Source: Phoronis australis
Lineage: Eukaryota > Phoronida > Phoronidae
Assembly (NCBI GenBank): GCA_002633005.1
Contig: NMRA01000751.1
Location: 49,791 to 113,790, forward strand
DNA length: 64,000 nucleotides
Direction: 5' to 3'
The position numbers and the translations under genes are program-made. How positions within the stretch are numbered: position 1 is the stretch's first letter; each line of letters starts with the position of its first letter. Below, piece after piece: positions 1-10,218 of this stretch. The notes beneath the pieces were generated by a model. It was not told the DNA's origin, did no database searches, and worked only from the letters and a program-made list of their open reading frames with translations.

Positions 1-178
1 AATGGAACATATGTGCCAAATTTCATGAACGTATGTCAAAGGGTTTTGGAGATAGAGCAGCGGACGCCGGACGCCAGACGCCGGACGGACGCCGCCCGGA
101 CGGACGGACGGACGGACGGACGGACGGACAGAGATGACGGCATAATGCGTCCACATATAAATATGTGGGCGCATAAAA
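1..178 (-). repeat. CTCF-like modular repeat, 5' fragment
   Basis: Reads on the minus strand. It has the palindromic end GCGTCCACATATAAATATGT at 148-167 (continuing GGGCGC), then the GTCCGTCC-type run (CGGACGGA at 87-127). It continues off the left edge. Nearly identical to 62382-62530 in the other orientation. Confidence 0.85.
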
Positions 179-737
179 AATGGTCCAGAATGTTATCGTA
201 ATTAGAAACACATGCTCACAGCATTGCAGAATCAAAACAAAAGAGTTCCTGCACCACAACAGATGATCGCCACAACAGATGATTACCAGAGATGTCACTG
301 CCTGGGGATTTCAGTTACAGAAAATAAGTCTTACAACAGGACAACAGGAATTTAATACCAGTAGTATGATTTCCGTGTCAGTCGTGGTCAAGAGCTGAGT
401 GCAATGACATTCCATAACAATTGTCCCCACCGCCGGTCAATCACTGCATGTATAGGTCCACTTGGAGGTGGAACATATAGTGATGGATCGACAGTGGAGG
501 TGGACTGATTTAACACACCAATGACTCAAGCACCTCCGATGGAACAACCGAGAAGGTTGGCGAGCAAATCGATGATGTTCCTTCCGACCTAGCAAACATC
601 TCGTCTATGCTCCAGAGGTGGATCTAAGGGAGTGTGTATAAAACGAATTGGCTTTGAGATTATTTCTGCCTTCTTCAAGTTATGGGAAGGTAGAACAACT
701 AAGGTGAAGGCTTACGCTGTTGGTAAGAGATACGTAC
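1..737. other. SLC25A3 intron, left edge
   Basis: Bases 1-180 are the 5' part of the modular repeat in reverse. From about 300 to 737 I see unique-looking sequence. A short open stretch around 510-620 (ending SSMLQRWI before a stop) looks codon-like, but has no start, splice sites or recognised similarity. Confidence 0.5.
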
Positions 738-848
738 CAAGAAGTCCCAGCTTTTTGCCGACCTGAATAAATGTGCTGCCCTTGTCTTGGTTCAGTTTGG
801 ACACGATGGTATCAGCAGGGTGCGAAACAACAGCGCAGAATACGCCAG
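738..848 (-). CDS. SLC25A3: SLC25A3 coding exon 6 (repeat 3 signature)
   Basis: 111 bp reading AGVFCAVVSHPADTIVSKLN then QDKGSTFIQVGKKLGLL. It contains the third carrier signature, PADTIVSK. Acceptor CCTTATAG, donor CTTG|GTACGTA. The family continues with a stretch like GVWKGLFARI; I searched 1-737 by eye on the minus strand and did not find it, so the final exon is outside the window. Confidence 0.92.
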
Positions 849-1262
849 CTATAAGGAAATAGATGCGATCAATTAAAAGGCAAATACATATGTGTGTACT
901 GCTGACCCACTCTCACACAAAATGTGGTAATATTTGTAAATCAGATAATCACTATCATATAGAGTAAAACTCTCATTAAGTCAACCATACATAAGTGAGA
1001 CTTTTGCTTAACTAGGATAAAGTTCCACGGTAGCGTTGTTCCAAGACTGACCACTTTGTTCTTCATGCAAGTCAGATTTTGCCTTATTCGTGTAAAATCT
1101 CCCAGTCCCATTGGGTCAGACTTATGGAAGTGCTAAAAAAATGTAAAAAATTTTAAGAATTGTAAAGAGCTTGGAAGGTTCACGATCACAAAAATAATTT
1201 TGCGTTATTATTACTGTTACTGTTATTCGTATTATTATTATTATTATTACTGTAATTATTAC

Positions 1263-1305
<43 letters not shown>

Positions 1306-4300
1306 GTTGTTGTTGTACTTTTATGAATACAAAAAAGAAATCAATTTGCAATTAATAACAAGACAACATTGAATTAGATGAGAAAAATGCAAGAAACAAA
1401 TCCAAAATAATGGGCAACTTGCAACGGGAAAACCATCTGACTACAGCAGAGACACGTACCGATGTAACCAGCCAAAAACGTGACAGCCAGCTGTTCACCT
1501 TTGCTGCATTCTGACCTTGGCTTGGGCACAACATGTTTGTAGAGTGCCTCAACGGTGCGCTCAAAGCAAGCAAACTTCATCATGGTGTAGGGGATCTGAC
1601 GAGCCCACAGAGGCACCAGACCTTTATAGAATCTGAAAAGAAACAGCGCAACTGAATTTCAAGACTAACGACACATCAATACATAGAGTCAACGAGTCGC
1701 CGTCACCACAGGTTTGTGTAATCAATAACTAATAATAATAACTAACAAGAGCAACGTGAAGCATTGAAGTGTGCCCACGAATGCATCGCAAATGGTGTGC
1801 TTATAGGGTTGTTTCTTTGTATCACAGAAATGGCCACTAGATCGCCCAAAAACATCCAATTCATCCAAAAAATGGAAATATGTCTTTGCTTCTTTAATAG
1901 AAAGCTATCCACCAAATTTCATAATAATCTGTTGAGGAATTTCAGAGAAACAAAGGAAAATCTAATAAAATGAAATTGCCACTAGGGGGCACAGCGTTCG
2001 TTGGATCCGCCTGAAAGTGGTTGCCATCTGTTGTTAGCTTCATATAAATATACTTACAAAATTTAATAAAGATCCTGCAGTGGGTTTAGGAGACAGAGCT
2101 ATGTGCAAAACAAAACAAAACAACCACTAGGAGGACCCACAATAGTTGAAGTCGTCATTGTCAACCGTCCACACTAAGAACAAATACGACAATTGTCAAA
2201 ACCATCCTTAGAATGGTTTGGTTGATAAAGGAGTGGAAGAAAATAGCAACAAGAGCAACGCAGAGCGTTGAAATGAGCCCACAATTGCATCGTATACGGT
2301 ATCCTTCCAGGGTTGTTTATTGGTACCATAAAGTGGCCAGTAGAGGGCATATATGTAGTATGTTGCACTTTGCAAAATGGAAAAGCATGGTCATTGTCTC
2401 CTCAATAGGCTAGGGGCAAAATGTGGGCGATCTTCATAATACAAGCACATCCTATACATCACTTACTTAAAGCACCACAGAAACATAGAATTAAAAACAA
2501 ATTTACCAACATACGAGATTAGCACAGCATTAGAATGCCAGAAACAAATTTCTACGTGGAACTTTTCCTTCATAGTCACGAAGTAACAAACAAAGTATAC
2601 ACCTGAAGACCTATGAAAATACAGAGGACAATGAAAAATACTAAAATTGCCACTAGAGGCATACCGGTAGTCAGAATCATCCTAAAGTCGTCACCGTCAC
2701 ATAAATACACTTGCTAAATTTAGAAAAGATCCTGCAAACGGATTGGGAGATACAGCCATGGGCACAAAAAACTGCCACTAGGAGGCGCCACAGTAATCAA
2801 AGTCATGGGAAATTCAGCGTCAACCGTCCTATTCATAGTAAGAACATACATGCCAATTTTCACAATCATACTTAGAGTGGTTTGGTTGATAGAGGGGTGG
2901 ACGCCAAAAACAGACTCAAAAACAGTAAAAATGGCCACTGGGTGTCGCAAACTAGGTCGAATCCATCCAAAAACAGAGGATAGCGTCATCGCACTAATAG
3001 GTGCCTACATACCAAATTTCATGAAAATCCGTTCAGAACTTTTGAAGATACAAAGGTAAGAGTAAAAAACTAAAATTGCCACTAGGGGGCACACCGGTAG
3101 TCGGATGCCTCCGAAAGTTCGCACATGCCGTCCCATTCATGAATGGAACATATGTGCTAAATTTCATGAACGTATGTCAAAGGGTTTTGGAGATAAGGCA
3201 GCGGACGCCGCCCGGACGGACGGAGATGACGGCATAATGCGTCCACATATAAATATGTGGGCGCATAAAAATGACCACTAGGTGGCACAAAATACCTCGA
3301 TTCCATCCGAAAACAGGAGGATAGCGTCATCTCACCAATAGGTGCCTATATTCAAAATTTTATGAAAATCCGTTGAGGACCTTTGAAGGTACACAGTTGA
3401 ACGTAAAAAACTAAAATTGCCACTAGGGGGCACACCAATACCCAGATTGCTAAATTTAGTAAAGATCCTGCAAACGGTTTAGGTGATATAGCAGTAGGCG
3501 CAAAAAAACTGCCACTAGGAGGCGCCACAGTTGTTGAAGTAGTCGGAAAATTATTGTCAGCCATCTTCTTCATAGTAAGAACATACATTGCGATTTTCAC
3601 AATCATCCTTCAAGCGGTTTGATTGATAGAGTGGACACCAAAAACAGACTCGAAAACAGTAAAAATGGCCACTAGGTGGCGTAAACTACATCAAATCCAT
3701 CCGAAAACCGGAGGATGGCATCATCACACTAATAGGTGGCACACCAGCAGTCTGATCAGTCTGAAAATTTGCTCACGCCATCCAATCTGTGAAAGGAACA
3801 CGTGCAAAATTTTATGAACATACGTTTCAGGTTTTGGAGATACAGCAGCAGACACAGGACGCCGCCCGGACGGACGGAGATGACAGCACAATGCGTNAAT
3901 GCGTCCACATATATATACCAGGGCTTGGAATGACCAATGACAAAAAACGCGGAAACTTTTACGGCCCAAAACATGCGCGCTACCCAGCCTTGAAATAGTC
4001 AATGTGAACCTTTCACCGACGAAAATCGGTAGGACTAAAAAAAAACCGTTACCACCATCAGTGGCATGCGTCTGCGTCTTTTTATCTCGTCCATCCACTC
4101 CTCCACTCCCACCCCCACACATTTTTGGCTGCAGAGCCGTAGTATTTGTCACCGCGGTTTACAATCACACGAGTCATCGTCATTGAAAATCCCACCACGC
4201 TATCCCAGATGCCCCGGCAATGTTGACAATTTACGTTCCTCCGAAACATAAAGAGCAACTTCCGCTTTTCGAGGTGAACGTCGTCGGCAACGCCGCGGTA

Positions 4301-7300
4301 AGAAACGAATTTGCCGCGGAAATTTTACATCAAATCCGATTTTTTTTACGCGGAAATATAATAAAATGCGCCGACAGAACATTTGAAAAAAGCGGAAATC
4401 CGCGTTTCCGCGGAAAATTCCAAGCCCTGATATATGTGGCCACATATAAATGAGAAGATATACGCACCCACTAACGCCCTCCTCTTTCAGGATGATGGGG
4501 AAGCCCTCACGCAGTGATGTGGCAAAGCCCGGTTTTGTCTGAATGCGTACTTTGACTGCCTCCATTGGGCACAGGGCAATGTCAGCGAAAAACTCCGCAG
4601 AGGCAGATGCAGCTAGATATAATGACGTTCTCCACAGGAAAGTATTCTCCTGCAATGCAACCAATATACATCATAATGCAACCAATATACATTATTATGC
4701 AACTAATATACATTATTATGCAACTAAATCTCAGTATTTCCATGTTTAACCAAATGATATAGCCCAAAATTTCGTCTTAGAAAACTAGAACCTACTTTTG
4801 TAAACAAAAATCTAAATCAAATGTGAAGTAATCCCAAAATCACAAGATTAAATCAAATAATTCATGGGTACTCTTTACAGTCTGCCTATTGTGAACAATT
4901 CATTTGCATTGCCTATATCTACAAAACCGTCAAGTTCAAACAATGTTATTAATAGCACAAGCAAATTTTGAACGATATAAATGTTCAAGATGGAATCTCC
5001 AAAATTGTTTTGTAGATATTTGGTAGAATGCACAAATATGTCGATAACGTCCTCTAAAATAAGGGCTGTTCCAGCAAAATCTGTATGGGAGGGGGGGAAG
5101 GCACTTTTATTTCGTACCCACCGCCCATATTTTTCATTTATTTCTCCAACCCATGACCCATAATTTTTTAATTATTTTTAATAGGTTAAAATATAAAATC
5201 CAACAGTTGCAAACAAATTGCCTCCAGGAGGACCTGTTAAGAACTTAGATGATTGACAGACAAGAACTAGTTGTCTTGTCCAATATTGTCAAAAACTAAA
5301 GTAGCCTGTGAGCAATACTTTTGGCAGCCACCAGGTGTCTCTGTTCACCATGTGTCTATAATTTCAATGAACATTTTTTCATTTATAAGGATCTATGAAT
5401 CCCAAACTGTCTCCATGAACTCTTTTATACTTCTATGTCAAGTGAATATTGGAACTTGCTTATTTTACTCCTCATACTTTTTATTTAAAAATCATCAATT
5501 TTCTTATATGTGTTAACACCAGTTTACTGTTGCATAACTTTTCAATTCAATAGGACTGCAGACAAACAGTTGGTTCAGATCAAGTTGCCCATGACTTGAT
5601 TAATGGCTTAGTGAACATATTGCACTCTGTTCACTGGCAATATGGGCTTTTTTGTATTGGGATAAGTTAGGATATATGCCAATTGCGTTTATTTTGAGTT
5701 TTGAGGGCTGACGTAATCAACCTGTCAACGGTGACAGTTGAAAAAAATACACCCATTTTTAATGCATCACTTCTTACAGGAACGACCACCCATAATTTGA
5801 GTTTTTTTCTGAAGACCACCACCCATGAATTTTTATTTCTACTGCCGTCCCCCCCTCCCACAGGGATTTTACTGGAACAGCCCTAAGCGTATGTTTCTTT
5901 AGTAATCAACATAATCAACATAATCAGATGACAGAAATGCTATAGTTTGCGTCATGTTGTGTATCCAACACATCACAGTCCATAAAAATAAGGTATTATG
6001 TTATGAGCAGCCATTGGCTTATAACGCACAACAGATTCGGTATGAGCTGGCCATTGTCACTGATCATTGAAGCCACCCGCCACACAAACCATAACCCCCT
6101 GATCGGGTAGACAAAGTTAGCAGACAAAGGCAATACACCGAAGCATAATCAGAAAAGATATACAAACCAAAACAACAAAGAAATCTGAGGAAAGAGGCAT
6201 AATTAGTCGTACATTCCCCAACAAACTAGTTCACATATGCAAAATATCTGCAGGCACTGCTGGGACCCACCTCTCCTAAGAGGTTACTGTACAGGATTTT
6301 GAACACTTCATAAAAGCCGAACTTGCATAGGCCCTGCATGGAGTAGCCGATCAGAGTAGGAGCCCATCCCAAGGTCAGTCCTTTAGCACCACCTTCGGCG
6401 ATGGAAACTTTGAAGCCATGGAATATACCTGAAAGAATGGTGAAATCAAAGAACAATTACAGGATTCACACTAGGCCGTGCCGTTTCAGTCACACTTCAA
6501 AACTGAGACACCTCGATTAACCTCTTTTTTATAAGTAACAAAAAGCCTCTGCAGAATCACGTACTTGGTTAATATAGGAGCTCAATAATTCAACTAATAA
6601 TAACTGGATAAGTAAATGCTGTTCACAATGTGTGCAAACCAAGAGAGATCACAACAAAAGACAAAATGATTTGTGTACGCTAGTATACCAATAAAGGTAT
6701 AGGACACTGTATTTACCTTTGTATTTGGCAGGGTCCACCTGAATTCGACATTTAACAAGGTCAAGTGGCACGACTGCTGTGTGAGTGATGCCGCAACTGA
6801 GGATACCGCCAAAGCCACAGAGGGCGTAGTACTTATTAGAACCAAATTCACAACTGTCACCCTCTGAAATTGAGATAAATACAATATGTACTAGTCATTC
6901 ACTTAACAGAAGAACATATTATTCAGTGATAACTTTTTTTTGGCTTTTGGCAAAAACTTTTCAATTTTGAAGAAAATACTAATTTGATAGCATTACATTT
7001 CTAAGGCTTACTAGGTTACTGCAAGACGCTCAAAGTTTCACCAGATGCTAAGTTTCGCCAGATGCTAAAAGTTTCACCAGATGCTAAAAGTTTCACCAGA
7101 TGCTAAAAGTTTCACCAGATGCTAAGTTTCGCCAGATGCTCTTTAGTTACATCTGTAAAAACAACATGTTATAAACAACGCAAAATTATCTATTCATTAC
7201 TTTTTATGAAAAATTTGACAAAATTTTATTCGACTCGTTCACCATGAAACATAACGTCAGCTTCCAAGGACTCTAGGACATTATTTGTCAAAATGACCTT

Positions 7301-9997
7301 CATTGTAAGCAACACATGACAACTACTGATTAAGGAGAGTAAGAAATTAAGGTAAAACAAATATTTTCTTGAAGAGATGACTTTCTGTATTCCTATTATA
7401 CATCAGCCAGTCAAATGAACTTCATTTCGTGAACAGAATAGTTGGTTTTCTATCAAATCCCTTTTAAATCTGAGGCCCATCTATCTGACTATTACTGGAA
7501 GCGATCAAACGTGGGTTACCGGCACAGTTAGATGAATTTCCCAATGACTCATAACCACATAAGGTTGGACACTATAAAATTTTGCCGAGCCTATGTTCCA
7601 AACTTTAATTACCACAAGTCCAAATAAAATCCGCATGCACCTTCCTCAGATTGGTATTGTATAACCCCCAAAGCCTTATCTTTCCTCGATTCCATTAAAT
7701 TGTCCTCTTGAGTCGTGAATTGGTGACAGAATTTCCAAAACAAATGCAAAACCCCAAATTCAAGGAGACTAAATAGCAAATTCTAGTTATATTTTAACTT
7801 GTACGCCAGGTGAAAACAAAAACTTGGGAGTTTGAGAAAGCAACGCCTATGGCAAAGACAGGAAATCTGTCATCTAATTTAAATGATTCAGGTTAGTAAT
7901 ACTGAACGCCAGCTTTCGGCACCATGAACTATTACGTCACCTATTGAGCATTTTTTTCCTGTCAATTTTACAATGTTCTCTTGCATGAGGTTCCATACAT
8001 GTCACATAAAATTATCGGAATTGGTTTCATCTTGTTACAAGTTTATAGTATTCTAATATTAGCAAACCGAATTTCAGAACAAATTTTGCTGCGAAGCTGT
8101 CATCTCCTGAGAGATTGTCATCTCCTGAGAGATGACGCAAAGTTTTAGTAAATGGCGTACTGTATGCATGTGACACGAGCATACTGTTTTGATTTTTCAT
8201 TGTTACAAAAGAAGGAACATTATGCAAGAAAATGACGTTTTGTTAGATTGTTCTTTACTTTAACAGTTACAAAAAACAAGGTGAGTGCGGTTGACTACCA
8301 GATTTTGGATGCACCCCCGCCAGTCGTTAGCTCTACATGTTGATACAAGTTTCATGATGAGGTACCGAGCAGAACTAACCAGGGTCAACACACAATGGTA
8401 CCTAGCTGTATTTTGACGATGGTCTTCATAAAGCTAGTTGGCTACGTCAAGAGCAGAGTATGTCATTTTCCAAGATAGACAGTGATCGCCGTCTCTTGCT
8501 GACTCAATAGAGACGGTGTAGCTCCTGTAGGCACTTCATGCGACGAAAGCTTGCCTCGCACTAACTAAAACATCACATTGTTATAAATACCCTATGCGCA
8601 TAGAGAGACACCTCAGGAGGCCGTCGATGTCTTTAATTCCTTCCAACTTGAACAAATACTTCCGCTATCAAACTTTTTCTTCGACCAGTCCCTCGTTCAG
8701 TTCCCAAAATCAGTAACAGGCCATTTTTTCACTGCGCACGCCAGGGGATGCGACGTTACACCACTTGACGTGCGCAGTGTTAAAAATGGCCAGTTACCGA
8801 TTTTGGGAACAGGACGAAGAATTGCTACAGGACAAAGTTTGAGAACAGGAGTACTTGTTCAAGTTGGAAGGAATTAAAGACATCGACAGTCTCTTAAGGA
8901 GTCCCTCTATGCGCAGAAGGTATTTATAACAACATGACTGATGTTTTAGTCGGTGTGAGACACAATTTGCCGAAAAGCTTATGACGTATGAAGCACCTAC
9001 AGGAGTAGGCAATTACATCGCCTTGGATCCCACAGGCAGCCAGGGGCGATAGTACAGCCCCACAAAAAGTTACAAATTTCAAAATACAGGAAATAAAATC
9101 AAATGAAACATACATATATGCACATGGAGTCATAAATAAATCTGGTGACAATTCAGTCAAGATAATTTGAACAAATCGATGAAAATGTGTGGTGGTTCGC
9201 TCGAGTTTCTCTTACCAGGTGTCACTTTGAGGAAGTTACGTGAAATCACGCATGTTCACGAATAAAAAGTCCATGGGACACAAATCTTACAAATTTCACG
9301 TGATACCTTCCCATGCTATTTTGCAAGTGTCACGCGCCATCATCACGCGCAAGCCTTAACTCACGTAACTCGGTTGAAATACTTAAAGGTAATCGCGTGG
9401 GTGGTGAAAAAGTTAATGGTGACCACAAAAATGGAGTTGGAATTCTTCGCCAAAGTCACCTTAATTCTAGTTACTAAACTTCATCAAAGATATGTGTAGA
9501 AGTAGAAAGGACCACTGAAGAAAATGAGCGCTTTTTAAGTGATAGTTTTAAGAGTGGAGTGTACTTTTGACAAGGTGAAAACTCCTAACCGGTGGCCGGA
9601 TTTGGCCTACCGCCCGTTTAAAATACACAGGACGAAATTCGTACAGAAAGCGATGGGAAGTATTGAAGCCCCTAACCGGCAAACCGAGGGGCTACGTGTT
9701 GCCTACTGAGCCAGCCAGAGACGGTGGTCTATTGCCAAAAGACAGTGACCACCGTCTACTGGCAATAGCTGCCTACCTGGTACCCAAGACATTAGCAAAA
9801 TATACCGAGAAAAACCAGCCGTGGGGGCTATTGGGACCCATGTTTTACACTTTTATCACAGTCAATATTGTAAAGTTACCTGCTGTTGAGGCTGCTGCGA
9901 TTGTTCTATTCTCGTTCAGCTGTAACCCCTCACATCGCGCTTGAAACGGACTTGCGAACGGGCTGTTTTTAGCAGCCTCTATCATCGATTTGAACAT
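738..9997 (-). CDS. SLC25A3: SLC25A3 mitochondrial phosphate carrier, spliced, 3' end cut off by window
   Basis: Inner-membrane carrier that imports inorganic phosphate with a proton (or in exchange for hydroxide) into the mitochondrial matrix for ATP synthesis. Coding exons, minus strand: 9997-9880, 6863-6717, 6428-6271, 4649-4468, 1632-1460 and 848-738. All junctions are GT-AG and every phase joins. The joined reading gives about 296 residues; the vertebrate protein is about 360, so roughly 60 C-terminal residues lie left of position 1. The three carrier repeats are visible: PLDLVKCRIQ in repeat 1, PMEAVKVRIQ in repeat 2 and HPADTIVSKLN in repeat 3. Family blocks such as GYSMQGLCKFGFYEVFK, LYLAASASAEFFADIAL, RQIPYTMMKFACFERTVEAL and PKPRSECSK match SLC25A3 nearly residue for residue, so the assignment is firm. 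I see only one version of the third coding exon, unlike the IIIA/IIIB pair of vertebrates. Introns carry many transposons. The gene is transcribed away from RAF. Confidence 0.95.
1206..1315. repeat. (ATT)n microsatellite
   Basis: About 110 bp of ATT units with a few interruptions (ACTGTT) and a GTT tail, in the SLC25A3 intron between 849 and 1459. Nothing else is visible in that intron. Confidence 0.95.
1460..1632 (-). CDS. SLC25A3: SLC25A3 coding exon 5 (repeat 2 to repeat 3)
   Basis: 173 bp encoding FYKGLVPLWARQIPYTMM, KFACFERTVEALYKHVVPKP and RSECSKGEQLAVTFLAGYI. It completes repeat 2 and begins helix 5. The acceptor is TTTTCAG and the donor is ATCG|GTACGTG, leaving one base of a glycine or alanine codon. 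Confidence 0.94.
1744..2245 (-). repeat. Modular repeat, truncated copy (3' end)
   Basis: Begins with the family 3' end in reverse (AACAAGAGCAACGTGAAGCA) and TGCATCGCAAATGG, followed by modules carrying GCCACTAGGGGGCACAG (1977-1993) and CCACTAGGAGGACCC. It is cut by the next copy at about 2246. Confidence 0.8.
2246..3269 (-). repeat. Modular repeat, near full-length copy
   Basis: Runs on the minus strand from the palindromic end at 3238-3269 (GCGTCCACATATAAATATGT) to the 3' end AACAAGAGCAACGCAGAGCG at about 2248. Internal modules carry GGCCAGTAGAGGGCAT (2335), CCACTAGGAGGCGCC (2777), GGCCACTGGGTGTCGC (2932) and CCACTAGGGGGCAC (3080). Confidence 0.85.
3270..4452 (-). repeat. Modular repeat, copy split by a hAT-like insertion
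   Basis: Modules with CCACTAGGTGGCAC (3275), CCACTAGGGGGCAC (3420), CCACTAGGAGGCGCC (3513) and GGCCACTAGGTGGCG (3666). The palindromic 5' end is split: CGTCCACATATATATA before 3919 and ATATATGTGGCCACATATAA after 4429, with the CAGGGCTTGGAAT element between. Confidence 0.8.
3919..4429 (-). mobile_element. hAT-like non-autonomous element, copy 1
   Basis: 511 bp with terminal inverted repeats CAGGGCTTGGAAT / ATTCCAAGCCCTG. It is the inverted counterpart of 18571-19080. Flanks ATATATAC and ATATATGT agree at 6 of 8 bases, possibly a target duplication. On the minus strand it keeps an open frame with [20 protein letters not shown], nearly the same as in copy 2. Confidence 0.85.
4468..4649 (-). CDS. 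SLC25A3: SLC25A3 coding exon 4 (repeat 2, first part)
   Basis: 182 bp, starting phase 0 with ENTFLWRTSLYLAASASAEF and holding the second signature PMEAVKVRIQTKPGFATSL, then KEEGVSG. The donor is AGTGG|GTGCGT. On the intron side of the acceptor (4650-4652) there is directly a 21-bp tandem repeat, so the usual pyrimidine tract is repeat-derived. Confidence 0.93.
4655..4738. repeat. 21-bp tandem repeat at a splice acceptor
   Basis: About 3.5 units of ATGCAACCAATATACATTAT-like sequence abut the acceptor of SLC25A3 coding exon 4 on its intron side. Confidence 0.9.
5062..5884. mobile_element. Inverted-repeat DNA transposon, non-autonomous
   Basis: Ends are AGGGCTGTTCCAGCAAAATC and its inverted partner GATTTTACTGGAACAGCCCT, extended inward by a matching GGGAGGGGGG block, about 36 bp per arm. 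823 bp, with no transposase-like frame. In the SLC25A3 intron 4650-6270. The rest of that intron shows nothing else. Confidence 0.8.
6271..6428 (-). CDS. SLC25A3: SLC25A3 coding exon 3 (repeat 1, second half)
   Basis: 158 bp encoding GIFHGFKVSIAEGGAKGL, then GWAPTLIGYSMQGLCKFGF and YEVFKILYSNLLGE. It contains the matrix helix and second transmembrane helix of repeat 1. Acceptor CTTTCAG, donor GGAGAG|GTGGG, leaving phase 0. In vertebrates this position has two mutually exclusive versions; only one is visible here. Confidence 0.93.
6717..6863 (-). CDS. SLC25A3: SLC25A3 coding exon 2 (carrier repeat 1, first half)
   Basis: 147 bp, entered after one base of a split codon and left with one base. 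It reads EGDSCEFGSNKYYALCGFGG then the first transmembrane helix, ending in the signature PLDLVKCRIQVDPAKYK. The acceptor is TTTCAG and the donor is AAAG|GTAAAT. The match to SLC25A3 is essentially continuous. Confidence 0.93.
7024..7141. repeat. About 20-bp tandem repeat
   Basis: Six units of AGTTTCACCAGATGCTAAA, some with TTTCGCC, in the long first intron of SLC25A3 (6864-9879). No other feature is visible between 7142 and 8500 apart from a small inverted repeat GTCATCTC/GAGATGAC at 8098-8135. Confidence 0.9.
8520..9008. mobile_element. Fold-back MITE with about 240-bp arms
   Basis: The left arm starting CTCCTGTAGGCACTTCATGC is the inverse of the right arm ending GAAGCACCTACAGGAG. Arm-wide matches include CTTTAATTCCTTCCAACTTG and TTCCCAAAATC, and ACTGCGCACG faces CGTGCGCAGT near the centre at about 8760. 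No coding content. Confidence 0.88.
9721..9775. repeat. Small inverted repeat
   Basis: AGACGGTGGTC at about 9720 pairs with GACCACCGTCT at about 9747 across a 16-base loop. It lies 100 bp inside intron 1 of SLC25A3. A related GAGACGGTG copy lies at 8510. Confidence 0.6.
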
Positions 9998-10006
9998 GTC
10001 GTCAAT
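9880..10006 (-). CDS. SLC25A3: SLC25A3 first coding exon (start codon at 9997-9995)
   Basis: Coding part is 9997-9880 and encodes 39 residues plus one base, starting MFKSMIEAAKNSPFASP, which resembles the vertebrate start MFSSVAHLARANPF. It is the leader and presequence-like part ahead of the carrier repeats. A splice acceptor (TTTACAATTTACAG) ends at 10007, so ATTGACGAC before the ATG is the last 5' UTR stretch. The donor is GCAG|GTAAC at 9879-9878. Confidence 0.85.
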
Positions 10007-10118
10007 CTGTAAATTGTAAAAAGATGTGATAAAGCTACAAAGAGCACAGCTGTTTAATTGTTTTCTTACTCCACGACAATCTGATTCAACTCTGTCGAAA
10101 TTTCAGAGAAGCACTCAC

Positions 10119-10160
10119 CTCACCTTGATCTTTCGCGTGGACCGGTAGAAAAGATGGCGT
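10119..10160 (-). other. SLC25A3: SLC25A3 probable 5' UTR exon
   Basis: Two donor-like sites, CAAG|GTGAGG (exon from 10124) and GAG|GTGAGT (exon from 10119), lie 112 bases upstream of the acceptor of the first coding exon. The first transcribed bases are probably the pyrimidine-rich CTTTTCTACCGG at about 10152-10141. The start site is inferred, not seen. Confidence 0.5.
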
Positions 10161-10218
10161 GCCCTTCACAGTCACGTGACCAACACTTTTTGATTGGTGA
10201 AAACGCTATTTGACGTCA
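10151..10218 (-). promoter_or_regulatory. SLC25A3 core promoter cluster
   Basis: Within 70 bp just upstream of the inferred 5' UTR exon are AAGATGGCG (10151-10159, YY1-like), the palindromic E-box GTCACGTGAC (10171-10180, USF type), ATTGG (10193-10197, inverted CCAAT for NF-Y) and a full CRE, TGACGTCA (10211-10218). This set is typical of TATA-less housekeeping and nuclear-encoded mitochondrial gene promoters. Binding is inferred from motif match only. Confidence 0.6.

Noticed and set aside
510-622. Short codon-like stretch ending SSMLQRWI
   Set aside because: Bounded by stops, no Met, no splice sites in phase with SLC25A3 (opposite strand).
3724-4152. 142-codon minus-strand open frame
   Set aside because: It runs through the modular repeat, an N and the hAT-like element, so it is not one gene.
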